NCBI GenBank assembly: GCA_902589725.1
Contig: CACITU010000002.1
Coordinates: 111,834 to 175,833 of the forward strand
DNA: 64,000 bases
Source: an uncultured Pelagibacteraceae bacterium
Lineage (GTDB): Bacteria > Pseudomonadota > Alphaproteobacteria > Pelagibacterales > Pelagibacteraceae
Direction: 5' to 3'
In this document: one piece after another, positions 32,656 through 40,955 of the stretch
Layout: every line of letters begins with the position of its first letter
Numbering within the stretch: the first letter of the stretch is position 1
The notes under the pieces: generated by a model
Told to the model about the DNA's origin: nothing
Seen by the model: only the letters and a program-made list of their open reading frames with translations
Databases searched by the model: none
Program-made: the position numbers and the translations under genes

Positions 32656-33804
32656 TTATTTTGTTGGAAGATATATTTTAATTTCAGTACCTTCATTAAG
32701 TTTACTAAGAATCTCGTAATCACCTCTGTGTTGAGATATAATATGTTTCATGATAGCTAAACCTAAACCTGTGCCACCAACTTTTTTACTTTTTTCTGTA
32801 TCTACTCTAAAAAATCTTTCAGTTATTCTTGGAATTAACTGTTGAGGTATTCCAATCCCTTCATCTTTAATACTAATGACAATATTTTTACCAATTAATT
32901 TACCTTCACTGTTTTGACTTTTGACATATATATTTTTTCCACCTTGAGAATATTTAATTGAATTATCAATTAAATTTGAAAATACAGTTAACAATTTATC
33001 ATTATCACCAAAAACTAAAGTTGGTTCAATAAGTTCAAGATGTAAATTAATTTTCTTTTTTTTAAGAATTAATTCAAAGTTACTTTTAATATTTTTAAAA
33101 ATATCATTTAGATTAATGATTTTATTTGGTTTAATGTGTTCTTCAAGCTCAATTCTGCTTAAAATCAATAAATCATTGATTAAGTTTTCCATTCTCAATA
33201 CTTGATCAGACATGATAGACATAAATTTTTTTTGAGCCTCTTGGTCTTTTGAAGCTGGTCCAAGAATAGTATCTAAGGAGCCTTTAATTGAAACTAAAGG
33301 TGTTCTTAATTCGTGACTCACATTAGCAACAAAATCAGTTTTTAATTTTTGTGCTTTTGTTATTTCTGTAAAATCTTTTAGAAATAATACAACCGAGTCT
33401 AATTCTGGAAACAAATGAGTAGGACCAGGAATAACGTAAATTTTGTAAAGCTGATAAGATGGTAAATTGATTTCTACATTAACATTTTTTGTGGTTTGGT
33501 CCTTAATAGCTTCATCAATTGTTTCTAATAGTTTTGTATCTCTTATTACACTTGAAATATTTTTATCAATTAAGTTTTCGCCAAAACGTTGTTTTGCACT
33601 TTTGTTAAGATATTTGATTAAGTTATATTTATCTAAAGCAAAAAATTGATCTTCTAATTCTTCAATAATTACTCTCTTTCCTAAATCATCTTTATTGGTC
33701 TTATTTACAACTGGAGCTGTATTTTCTGGCTTAATATTTTTTTTAAATAAAAAATATAATAAAATAATTATTACAACTATGAGTATCAACTCTGTCCAAA
33801 ACAT
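32656..33804 (-). CDS. phoR: Phosphate regulon sensor histidine kinase PhoR
   Basis: This is a 382-aa membrane kinase. One N-terminal helix (about 4-20) is followed by a PAS-like domain (about 45-150), a HisKA domain with phospho-acceptor His164 (FVANVSHELRTPL) and a HATPase domain with 'NLIDNSIKYS', 'DEGIGIPQQ' and 'GGTGLGLAIMKHI'. A single membrane segment plus PAS without a periplasmic sensor is the normal PhoR plan, relying on PstSCAB/PhoU for input. It is encoded upstream of pstS and downstream of the lipid-renovation genes, rather than next to phoB. Confidence 0.92.
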   Translation of the reverse strand: MFWTELILIVVIIILLYFLFKKNIKPENTAPVVNKTNKDDLGKRVIIEELEDQFFALDKYNLIKYLNKSAKQRFGENLIDKNISSVIRDTKLLETIDEAIKDQTTKNVNVEINLPSYQLYKIYVIPGPTHLFPELDSVVLFLKDFTEITKAQKLKTDFVANVSHELRTPLVSIKGSLDTILGPASKDQEAQKKFMSIMSDQVLRMENLINDLLILSRIELEEHIKPNKIINLNDIFKNIKSNFELILKKKKINLHLELIEPTLVFGDNDKLLTVFSNLIDNSIKYSQGGKNIYVKSQNSEGKLIGKNIVISIKDEGIGIPQQLIPRITERFFRVDTEKSKKVGGTGLGLAIMKHIISQHRGDYEILSKLNEGTEIKIYLPTK

Positions 33805-33838
33805 GGATATGTTTTAACAAATGTAATGAATATTGTCT

Positions 33839-34846
33839 TTAATAATTAGGTGAAATATTTTCAAAAAATATTTTTGCTGTTTCTTCCCATGAATATTTTT
33901 TTGCAAAATCAAGACAATCTTGGCGACTTACCTTCAAAGCTTTTAAAGCAGAAGCCTTCAAATCATCATCTAAAGTATCAATATTAGTTCCACCTAATAT
34001 ATCTTTAGGTCCTGGCACTGGATAAGCTGCAACTGGTGTACCACAATTTAATGATTCCAAAACAACAATACCAAATGTATCAGTTTTACTAGGAAAAACA
34101 AAAACGTCTGATGATGCAAAATGAGATGCTAATTCTCCATTAGTCTTTTCTCCTAAAAAAATATCATTTGGAAATTTTTTTTTCAAATTGTTCAAATCTG
34201 GACCTTTTCCAATAATAACTTTAGTACCTTCAAGATCGAGATCTAAAAATGCTTTAATATTTTTTTCAACTGCAATCCTACCAACATATATCCATATAGG
34301 TCTTTTATAAGGTAAGTCTCTCTTAATGGGATTTTTAAACGCACCATGATTACCTCCCCTAGTCCATGTAACCATTTTATTATTATCAACACCTAATGCA
34401 ATTAGCTCCTCACGCATAGATTCTGTTGTCACTAAAATTCTTTCAGCTTTATTATGAAAATTGCATAAAAATTTCTCTGACCATTTAGCCGGAATGATAG
34501 GCATATAAAGTTTCATATATTTATCAAATCTTGTATGAAAACTCGTTGTAAACTTTAAACCTTTTTTAATACAATGTCTTCTTGCCATAAAACCAAGAGG
34601 CCCTTCTGTTGCAATGTGTATTGCATCAGGTTTAATTGAATTGATTAAATTACTTACACGAGGCCAAACATTTAAAGATAATCTAATTTCATTATATTTG
34701 GGCATAGGTACAGTCAGAAATTGTTGAGGTGTAATATATTCAATAGTGTGACCTTGTGATTTAAGTATTTCACCTGTCTGATGGAGAGTTCTTACTACAC
34801 CATTAACTTGCGGGTAATAAGCATCAGTAACTATTAATATTTTCAT
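33839..34846 (-). CDS. agt: GT4 glycosyltransferase, probable Agt (glycolipid synthesis under phosphate limitation)
   Basis: This is a 335-aa GT-B glycosyltransferase of family 4. The N-terminal domain starts 'ILIVTDAYYPQVNGVVRTL', and the C-terminal domain carries 'IWIYVGRIAVEKNIKAF' and the nucleotide-sugar motif 'FPSKTDTFGIVVLESLNCGTP'. It lies 3 bp after the metallophosphoesterase gene. This pair is the known plcP-agt module of marine bacteria. PlcP releases diacylglycerol from phospholipids, and Agt glycosylates it to make phosphorus-free glycolipids. The sugar donor (UDP-glucose, galactose or glucuronate) is not readable here. Confidence 0.85.
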   Translation of the reverse strand: MKILIVTDAYYPQVNGVVRTLHQTGEILKSQGHTIEYITPQQFLTVPMPKYNEIRLSLNVWPRVSNLINSIKPDAIHIATEGPLGFMARRHCIKKGLKFTTSFHTRFDKYMKLYMPIIPAKWSEKFLCNFHNKAERILVTTESMREELIALGVDNNKMVTWTRGGNHGAFKNPIKRDLPYKRPIWIYVGRIAVEKNIKAFLDLDLEGTKVIIGKGPDLNNLKKKFPNDIFLGEKTNGELASHFASSDVFVFPSKTDTFGIVVLESLNCGTPVAAYPVPGPKDILGGTNIDTLDDDLKASALKALKVSRQDCLDFAKKYSWEETAKIFFENISPNY

Positions 34847-34849
34847 TTT

Positions 34850-35656
34850 TTAGGATGCTTTTTTGAAAGAAGTGAACTTGTCTTTATCAATATTTTCTGA
34901 AATATATTCTTTTCTTTTTTTATCCCAATAAATTATCTCAAAAGTTCCATCATATTTTTCTGTTAATGCTGTACAAGACTCAACCCAATCACCACAATTT
35001 AAATAATTCACACCATCAAGGTTTAAATTTTCAGCGTGATGTATGTGACCACAGATTATTCCATCAAATTTTTTTCTTTTTGCATATTTTGAAAGTGTGT
35101 TTTCATATTCACCTATATATTTGACAGCATTTTTTACCTTATATTTTAAAAATTTTGCCAAAGACCAATAGTCTTTACCTCTCAACTTTCTAAAGAAATT
35201 TATAATAATATTAATTTTAAGTAATAATTCATATGCAATAGCTCCTAATTTAGATAGCCATTTTGCATGTTTCATTACTCCGTCCCAAGCATCACCATGA
35301 ACAACTAAATATTTTTTTCCTAACTGAGTTTCATGAATAACTCTATTTACTATTTTAATATCACCCAAATGCATTGGGATAAATTTTCTAAACACCTCGT
35401 CATGATTACCAATAATGTAAAATACTTTTGTTCCGTGCCTTGCTTTTCTTAATATTTTTTGAATGACATCATTGTGCTCTTGAGGCCAATAGAAACTCTT
35501 TTGCATAGCCCAAACATCGATGATGTCTCCAACCAAATAAAGATTTTCAGATCTTGAATTTTTGAAAAATTCTAGAAGCTTGTTTGCTTGACAACCTTTA
35601 GTACCAAGATGTACATCAGATATGAATATACTCTTATATTTTAATAGTGGGGCCAT
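34850..35656 (-). CDS. plcP: PlcP-type phospholipase C (calcineurin-like metallophosphoesterase)
   Basis: This is a 268-aa calcineurin-like phosphoesterase. Metal ligands appear in order: Asp14-x-His16 (FISDVHLGT), Asp44 (LVGDIIDVW), Asn84-His85 (IIGNHDEVF), His in 'VVHGDAWDG' near 119 and 'CGHIHHAE' near 204. Many databases call such proteins UDP-2,3-diacylglucosamine pyrophosphatase-like. The coupling to an Agt-type glycosyltransferase and the phoR/pst neighbourhood favours PlcP, which removes phospholipid head groups in phosphate starvation. It diverges from the diacylglycerol-kinase-like gene. Confidence 0.85.
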   Translation of the reverse strand: MAPLLKYKSIFISDVHLGTKGCQANKLLEFFKNSRSENLYLVGDIIDVWAMQKSFYWPQEHNDVIQKILRKARHGTKVFYIIGNHDEVFRKFIPMHLGDIKIVNRVIHETQLGKKYLVVHGDAWDGVMKHAKWLSKLGAIAYELLLKINIIINFFRKLRGKDYWSLAKFLKYKVKNAVKYIGEYENTLSKYAKRKKFDGIICGHIHHAENLNLDGVNYLNCGDWVESCTALTEKYDGTFEIIYWDKKRKEYISENIDKDKFTSFKKAS

Positions 35657-35670
35657 TAAAAAAACCTTTT

Positions 35671-35688
35671 TTGTAACACAACTGTAAC
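35671..35688 (+). promoter_or_regulatory. Pho box in the plcP / diacylglycerol-kinase divergent region
   Basis: On the plus strand TTGTAAC-ACAA-CTGTAAC forms two PhoB half-sites with the canonical 11-bp period. It ends 67 bp before the rightward start at 35756, nearly the same spacing as at pstS (66 bp). It is 14 bp from the plcP ATG, so it directly faces the kinase gene; whether it also drives plcP is open. Confidence 0.78.
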
Positions 35689-35755
35689 TCGAATCATCTA
35701 TTTCTTATTTCATTGAAATGTTAAGGATTTATTAAAATTTAATTACGAAAAAATT

Positions 35756-36640
35756 ATGCATTATTGTTTAATATATAATCTCAATTCATCATCAGGGAAA
35801 AAAGTAAAATTAGTAAATAAAATTTATGAAAAATTAAAGATCAATAATACTGTTGATTTTTTCAAAACTAAATCTGAAGAAGAGGCAAAAAAAATATTTC
35901 TTGAATTTAAAAATAAAAATTATGATAGATTGATAGTTGCTGGTGGTGATGGATCAGTATCATTTGCTATCAATGAATTAATCAAAAATGACTTTGATTT
36001 TAATGAAAATTTTGCAATTGGGTATATACCGGCTGGGACTGCCAATTTACTTCAAGCAGAGTTATCTATAACCAAAAAAGTAAATGATGTTTGCAGTGTT
36101 TTAACATCAAATAATTATAAACAATCTAATCTTATAAAAATAAATGAAAATTATTTTTTTTTAATGGCTGGTATTGGTTGGGATGCTAAAATTGTTCACT
36201 CTATTGATACGCGTATAAAAAAAATACTAGGAAAGATAATTTTTGGTTTAAAAGGATTTCAACATTTTTTATTTATGAATAATAATAAACTTAATGTTTT
36301 CTTTGACGGTCAAAAACATCAGGCTGATTGGATATTGTCATCTAATACAAGGTATTATGCTGGTCATCATAAGATAAATAAGTCAGATATTTTTGATGAT
36401 AGATTGGTAACTTACGTGTTCAAAGATTTAACAAGATTAAAACTAATATATTATATAATTTTAATTATTATTTATGGAGATTTATCGAAAAACAAATCTG
36501 TTATCACTACTTACTCAAAAAATATTCATATTGATGGTAATAATTTTGAAATTCCCGTTCAGATTGATGGGGACAATTTTGGATGTCATAAGCAGATTGA
36601 TATTGAATTTTCAGATAAAAAAGTAAATTTTTTACTATAA
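35756..36640 (+). CDS. Diacylglycerol/lipid kinase family protein (YegS/LCB5/DagK-like)
   Basis: This is a 294-aa lipid kinase-fold protein. The nucleotide-binding 'RLIVAGGDGSVSFAINEL' (GGDGS at 63-67) and 'IPAGTANLLQAEL' near 97 are diagnostic, and a beta-rich C-terminal domain closes the fold. It would phosphorylate diacylglycerol or a related lipid. The preceding Pho box suggests induction by phosphate limitation together with plcP. Because PlcP makes diacylglycerol and this enzyme consumes it, the pair could balance lipid turnover. The exact lipid substrate is not known. Confidence 0.85.
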   Translation: MHYCLIYNLNSSSGKKVKLVNKIYEKLKINNTVDFFKTKSEEEAKKIFLEFKNKNYDRLIVAGGDGSVSFAINELIKNDFDFNENFAIGYIPAGTANLLQAELSITKKVNDVCSVLTSNNYKQSNLIKINENYFFLMAGIGWDAKIVHSIDTRIKKILGKIIFGLKGFQHFLFMNNNKLNVFFDGQKHQADWILSSNTRYYAGHHKINKSDIFDDRLVTYVFKDLTRLKLIYYIILIIIYGDLSKNKSVITTYSKNIHIDGNNFEIPVQIDGDNFGCHKQIDIEFSDKKVNFLL

Positions 36641-36730
36641 TTTTAAATAACATAATTTAACAAAAAATTATTTTACTTATATATTTAATTTAAATATGAT
36701 TGTTTTTTAAATTTACTGTAGGGGGTTGTC

Positions 36731-36940
36731 ATGAGTAAAAAACTCAAGAAAAATGAAAAAAGAAAAAAGAAATTTATCAAATCAATAGATAAACTTAAAA
36801 ATAAGATAAGTTTAAAAGAAAAAAAATTATCTAAAATTAATATAAAAATTGCAAGTTTAGAAAAAAAAGCTGCTGAAAAAAGAGCAAAAAAAATAGCTAA
36901 GAAACAAGCTAGTGAAAGCTCAGCATCTGTAAATAATTAA
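36731..36940 (+). CDS. Small lysine-rich protein of unknown function
   Basis: This is a 69-aa, highly basic protein, with 24 lysines by hand count. It is predicted to be helical, with a heptad-like 'LKNKISLKEKKLSKINIKIASLEKK' region that could form a coiled coil, and a short Ser/Ala tail. A strong purine-rich ribosome site (GGGGG, 6 nt before the ATG at 36731) supports real translation. It is followed by a perfect hairpin. No family is recognised. Nucleic-acid binding is plausible from charge alone but is not demonstrated. Confidence 0.65.
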   Translation: MSKKLKKNEKRKKKFIKSIDKLKNKISLKEKKLSKINIKIASLEKKAAEKRAKKIAKKQASESSASVNN

Positions 36941-36953
36941 TATCTGAATTCGT

Positions 36954-36987
36954 CTTTCTCTCTTCTCAATTATGAAAAGAGAGAAAG
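36954..36987 (+). terminator. Hairpin after the lysine-rich gene
   Basis: There is a perfect 11-bp stem (CTTTCTCTCTT at 36954-36964 with AAGAGAGAAAG at 36977-36987) and a 12-nt loop. It lies 13 bp after the stop codon. The following T-run is weak, so it may be a terminator of low efficiency or an mRNA-stabilising 3' structure. Confidence 0.55.
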
Positions 36988-36995
36988 TAGTTAAT

Positions 36996-37055
36996 TAACA
37001 AAATTTAAAATAAATACGAGAAGAATAATTTATTATTTAACTATAAATTTTGTTA
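36996..37055. repeat. 12-bp perfect inverted repeat in the 241-bp gap
   Basis: TAACAAAATTTA at 36996-37007 is mirrored exactly at 37044-37055, with 36 nt between. It could form a stem in either transcript or be a chance dyad of A+T-rich DNA. The rest of the gap (to 37181) shows nothing else I can name. Confidence 0.5.
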
Positions 37056-37181
37056 GCAAACTTTAGATAAGTTTAATTACAAAAATATTTATCTAATATT
37101 ACAATTCAGTTAATTTACCATTGCCCCTAAAATGCTGTTGCTTTTGAATACAATAATTATTCTTAAATTATTCAACTATAT

Positions 37182-38024
37182 TTAAAATAGCTTAATCCCA
37201 ATCACCCCAATAACTATAAGCACAATCGATATAATTTTTTTAAGATTGATAGTTTCTTTTAAGAAGAAATAGCCAATAAATATTGAGAAAAAAATACTCG
37301 TTTCTCTTAGAGCTGCAACTAGAGGAATTGGAGCCTTTGTGAAACCCCAAACAACAATTACGTAAATAATAAAAGATATAGATCCTCCTGCCCAAAATAT
37401 CATTTTTGCATATTTAAAAACCTTTGAAAAAATATTCTCATGTTTATTTAGTTTTAAAATGATAGGAAAAACTAAAGCACTAAATAAAAAGGAAAAACTA
37501 ATATAGGAAATTGCTGATGTACTTACTCTTGCTCCGTATCCATCAATCAATGAATAAAGACCTATAAATGATCCAGTAAGCAGTGAGTATTTAATTATTT
37601 CAATTTTATTTTGATTTTTTGAACCAAATAATCCAAGAAACATTATTCCTACACAGATTAACAATATTGAAACTAGGGTAGGTATTTTAAATACTACACC
37701 AAGAAAAATTATGGAGATCAATGTAGCCAATAAAGGACCAAAGCCTCTGAATATTGGATAGACATTAGTGTAGTCACCTACCTTGTAAGAATTCAGCATA
37801 TACCATTGATAACCTTGATGAGCTAATACGCTTGCAATTATATACGGTAGCGACTCTTTTCCAGGTAAAGGAAAATAAAAAATACAAATTAAAGCTAAAG
37901 GAATGTGGCCTAAAACAATAGCTAGAACTGCAATCGCTTTATCTGGATGATGTTTAACCATCGCATTCCAAATGGCATGCATAATAGTTGCTAATAGAAT
38001 TACAAAAAAGACTGTGGTGTCCAT
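37182..38024 (-). CDS. DMT-superfamily transporter (two EamA domains)
   Basis: This is a 280-aa integral membrane protein with about ten hydrophobic helices in two homologous halves (about 1-135 and 145-280), the EamA/RhaT layout. Helix-edge features such as 'AIWNAMVKHHPDKA' near 17-30 and 'PLVAALRETSIFFSIFIGYFFLKE' near 234-257 are typical. The substrate cannot be read; the family exports or imports amino acids, nucleotides and other metabolites. It is the last gene of valS-ilvD-manC-DMT, 7 bp after manC. Confidence 0.85.
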   Translation of the reverse strand: MDTTVFFVILLATIMHAIWNAMVKHHPDKAIAVLAIVLGHIPLALICIFYFPLPGKESLPYIIASVLAHQGYQWYMLNSYKVGDYTNVYPIFRGFGPLLATLISIIFLGVVFKIPTLVSILLICVGIMFLGLFGSKNQNKIEIIKYSLLTGSFIGLYSLIDGYGARVSTSAISYISFSFLFSALVFPIILKLNKHENIFSKVFKYAKMIFWAGGSISFIIYVIVVWGFTKAPIPLVAALRETSIFFSIFIGYFFLKETINLKKIISIVLIVIGVIGIKLF

Positions 38025-38031
38025 TAATTAT

Positions 38032-39237
38032 TTATTTTACTCTACCGTAAACGTCTTGGTATCTTACAATGTCAGTTTCTTTTAAAATTGAACCTACCTG
38101 AGCTTCAACAATCTTAACTGCTTTCTTACCTGAATTTTGAACTCTATGAATAGCTTCTAATGGAATAAATATATGCTCACCTGGTTTTTTAGTAATTATA
38201 TCTTTATTAAGTGTTATTTTAGCATTTCCTTGTGTAACTAACCAATGCTCCGCTCGGTGATGGTGTTTTTGTAAACTTAGAATGCCTTTTGGTTTTACAT
38301 ATAGCTCTTTAATTAGAAACTCTTTTCCTTCAAATAGATTGGTATATCTGCCCCATGGACGGTAATAGACATTTTTTTTCTTAATATATTTGTTTTTATT
38401 TTTGTCATACATCTTCAGAATTTCTTTCCAACTACCAAGATCTGACCAAGGGATATCTAGTTTGATAGCGTTAATTTGTTTGGTTTTTTCTAGAATTGCA
38501 TAATCAAAAGATTTAGCAGTCGCTTTTATAAATGACGCTTTATTTAAGTAATAAATATTAGCTTTATATTTTGCTTTATTAACTGCATTTGAACAATTTT
38601 TATAAGTTTTGGGCTGATATATTTTAAAGTTATTAATAATAGAATCTTTTCTAAGATAAAACATTCCAGAATTCCAATAACCTTTATTCTTTATAATTTG
38701 TTGTGCTTTAGCTTCTTTTGGTTTTTCAATAAATCTTGTTACTTTATTGATATTACCTTTAATTTTTTTGGTTAAAAAATAACCATATTCGTTAGATGGT
38801 GAGGTTGGTTTTATCCCAAATATAAATATATTTTGATCACTTAAGTTTTTTTTATTTTTACTAATAGCCTTATTAAAAATACTCATCTTTTCAATTAAAT
38901 GGTCTGCTGAAAAAAACATTAAAGGTTGATCGTTTGGAATGTCTTTAATCAAAGCCGTACTTAATATAGCTGGTGCAGTGTTTCTTTTTGCAGGCTCTAC
39001 AACAATTTTATATTTGCTTATTTTGTTTTTTCTTAAATGCAGTTTAACTTTATTTAAGTAATTCTTATTGGTGCTAATGATTGGAGAATCGTATATTGAT
39101 GCTTTTGTTCTCTCAAGTGTTTTTCCAAGTAAAGTCCAATTACCAAAATCAATAAACTGTTTAGCTTGATGATTTTTAGAATTTGGCCAAAGTCGAGTTC
39201 CAGCTCCTCCACATAAAATAACTGGACGAATTTTCAT
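38032..39237 (-). CDS. manC: Mannose-1-phosphate guanylyltransferase
   Basis: This is a nucleotidyltransferase making GDP-mannose. 'PVILCGGAGTRLWP' occupies 5-18 and is followed by the Lys-containing 'AKQFIDF'. Further core motifs are 'FFSADHLIE' and 'FIEKPKEAKAQ'. A C-terminal cupin domain ('LQKHHHRAEHWLVTQGNAKI', about 320-400) replaces a separate isomerase and is typical of ManC/CpsB. At 401 aa it is shorter than the common form of about 470 aa, mainly in the linker region. It overlaps ilvD by one base, with no other sugar genes beside it. Confidence 0.9.
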   Translation of the reverse strand: MKIRPVILCGGAGTRLWPNSKNHQAKQFIDFGNWTLLGKTLERTKASIYDSPIISTNKNYLNKVKLHLRKNKISKYKIVVEPAKRNTAPAILSTALIKDIPNDQPLMFFSADHLIEKMSIFNKAISKNKKNLSDQNIFIFGIKPTSPSNEYGYFLTKKIKGNINKVTRFIEKPKEAKAQQIIKNKGYWNSGMFYLRKDSIINNFKIYQPKTYKNCSNAVNKAKYKANIYYLNKASFIKATAKSFDYAILEKTKQINAIKLDIPWSDLGSWKEILKMYDKNKNKYIKKKNVYYRPWGRYTNLFEGKEFLIKELYVKPKGILSLQKHHHRAEHWLVTQGNAKITLNKDIITKKPGEHIFIPLEAIHRVQNSGKKAVKIVEAQVGSILKETDIVRYQDVYGRVK

Positions 39238-40955
39238 TAAATCTCTGAATAATCCTTAACTTCTTTTTTCTTACCTGGATGTGTTGGTGCACCTAAATAT
39301 GCAGGTCCAACTGTTTGTGCATATTTCCATAAAGTACCTGATCCAAAATCTGATTTTCTAGCTTTCCATTTTCTTTTTCTTGTAGCTAATTCTTTTTTAG
39401 AAAGTCTTACGTTGATCGTTCCTTTTTTGGCATCAATATCAATGATATCTCCTGTACGTAAAAGGCCTATAGGACCCCCTAGAGCGGCCTCAGGGCCTAC
39501 GTGACCCACACAAAAGCCTCTTGTGGCTCCAGAGAACCTACCGTCTGTAATAAGGGCTACTTTCTCCCCTTTTCCCTGTCCATAAATTGCGCTTGTTGTA
39601 GATAACATTTCTCTCATCCCTGGACCTCCAACAGGTCCTTCGTATCTAATTATAATTACATCACCATCGTTATACTTTTTGCTTTGAACAGCTTTCATTG
39701 CACTTTCCTCATTTTCAAAGCATCTTGCTTTTCCAGTAAATTGTAATTTTTTAAGTCCAGCAACTTTAACAATTGCACCCTCTGGTGCTAAGTTTCCTTT
39801 TAATCCAACAACACCACCTGTTGGTGATAATGGATTTTTATAAGATCTCATTACTTTTTGTCTTGGATTAAATTTAATTCCTTTTAAATTTTCCTTCATA
39901 GTTTTTCCTGTAACCGTCATGCAATCACCATGAATATATCCACCTTCATATAGAGTTTTTAATAACATTGGAACACCACCTGCTAACCACATATCTTTTG
40001 CAACATATTTTCCACCTGGTTTTAAATCTGCAAGATAAGGTGTTCTTTTAAAAATTTTAGCAACATCCATTAAATCAAATTTTATTCCTGCTTCATTTGC
40101 AATAGCAGGTAAATGTAATCCTGCATTTGTAGATCCACCTGTAGCAGCAACAACTGTTGCAGCGTTTTCTAGAGCTTTTCTTGTAACAATGTCTCTTGGT
40201 TTAATTCCTTTTTTCAAAAGGTTCATAACCGTTTTACCACTAGCTTTTGCGTATTTATCTCTTTCTTCATATGGAGCTGGTGTTCCTGCTGAATAAGGTA
40301 ATGCTAATCCAATTGCTTCAGATACACATGCCATTGTATTTGCAGTAAATTGACCTCCACAAGCGCCTGCACTAGGACAAGCAACTAATTCTAATTTTCT
40401 AAGTTCTGCAGCAGACATTTGACCTGTTGAATGTTTTCCAACCGCCTCAAATACATCCACAACTGTTACGTCTTTCCCTTTATATTTGCCTGGAAGGATC
40501 GATCCACCATATATAAATACACTTGGTACATTTAATCTAACCATAGACATCATTAGACCTGGTAAAGATTTATCACATCCTGCGATACCAACTAAAGCAT
40601 CATAACAATGACCTCTAACTGTAAGTTCAGCTGAGTCAGCGATTACTTCTCTGGATATCAATGAAGACTTCATTCCTTCATGCCCCATTGCAATACCGTC
40701 AGTAACGGTAATTGTACAAAATTCTCTTGGAGTTCCACCATTAGCTCTAACTCCTTTTTTAACTGATTGAGCTTGTCTCATTAGTGCAATGTTACAAGGA
40801 GCTGCCTCATTCCATGTAGAAACGACACCAACAAAAGGTTTTGCTACATCTTTCTCGGTTTCCCCCATAGCATAATAAAACGATCTATGTGGAGCTCTAT
40901 CTGCCCCTAATGATGTATGTCTGCTTGGAAGTTTCTTTTTATTGAATTTAGCCAT
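39237..40955 (-). CDS. ilvD: Dihydroxy-acid dehydratase
   Basis: This is an Fe-S dehydratase of valine, isoleucine and pantothenate synthesis, converting dihydroxy acids to 2-keto acids. At 572 aa it has the usual length. Cluster cysteines and signatures are visible: '[17 protein letters not shown]' near 126 and '[16 protein letters not shown]' near 192. The C-terminal '[23 protein letters not shown]' is diagnostic. It follows valS with a one-base overlap, joining branched-chain amino acid synthesis and valine charging in one unit. Confidence 0.96.
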   Translation of the reverse strand: MAKFNKKKLPSRHTSLGADRAPHRSFYYAMGETEKDVAKPFVGVVSTWNEAAPCNIALMRQAQSVKKGVRANGGTPREFCTITVTDGIAMGHEGMKSSLISREVIADSAELTVRGHCYDALVGIAGCDKSLPGLMMSMVRLNVPSVFIYGGSILPGKYKGKDVTVVDVFEAVGKHSTGQMSAAELRKLELVACPSAGACGGQFTANTMACVSEAIGLALPYSAGTPAPYEERDKYAKASGKTVMNLLKKGIKPRDIVTRKALENAATVVAATGGSTNAGLHLPAIANEAGIKFDLMDVAKIFKRTPYLADLKPGGKYVAKDMWLAGGVPMLLKTLYEGGYIHGDCMTVTGKTMKENLKGIKFNPRQKVMRSYKNPLSPTGGVVGLKGNLAPEGAIVKVAGLKKLQFTGKARCFENEESAMKAVQSKKYNDGDVIIIRYEGPVGGPGMREMLSTTSAIYGQGKGEKVALITDGRFSGATRGFCVGHVGPEAALGGPIGLLRTGDIIDIDAKKGTINVRLSKKELATRKRKWKARKSDFGSGTLWKYAQTVGPAYLGAPTHPGKKKEVKDYSEI

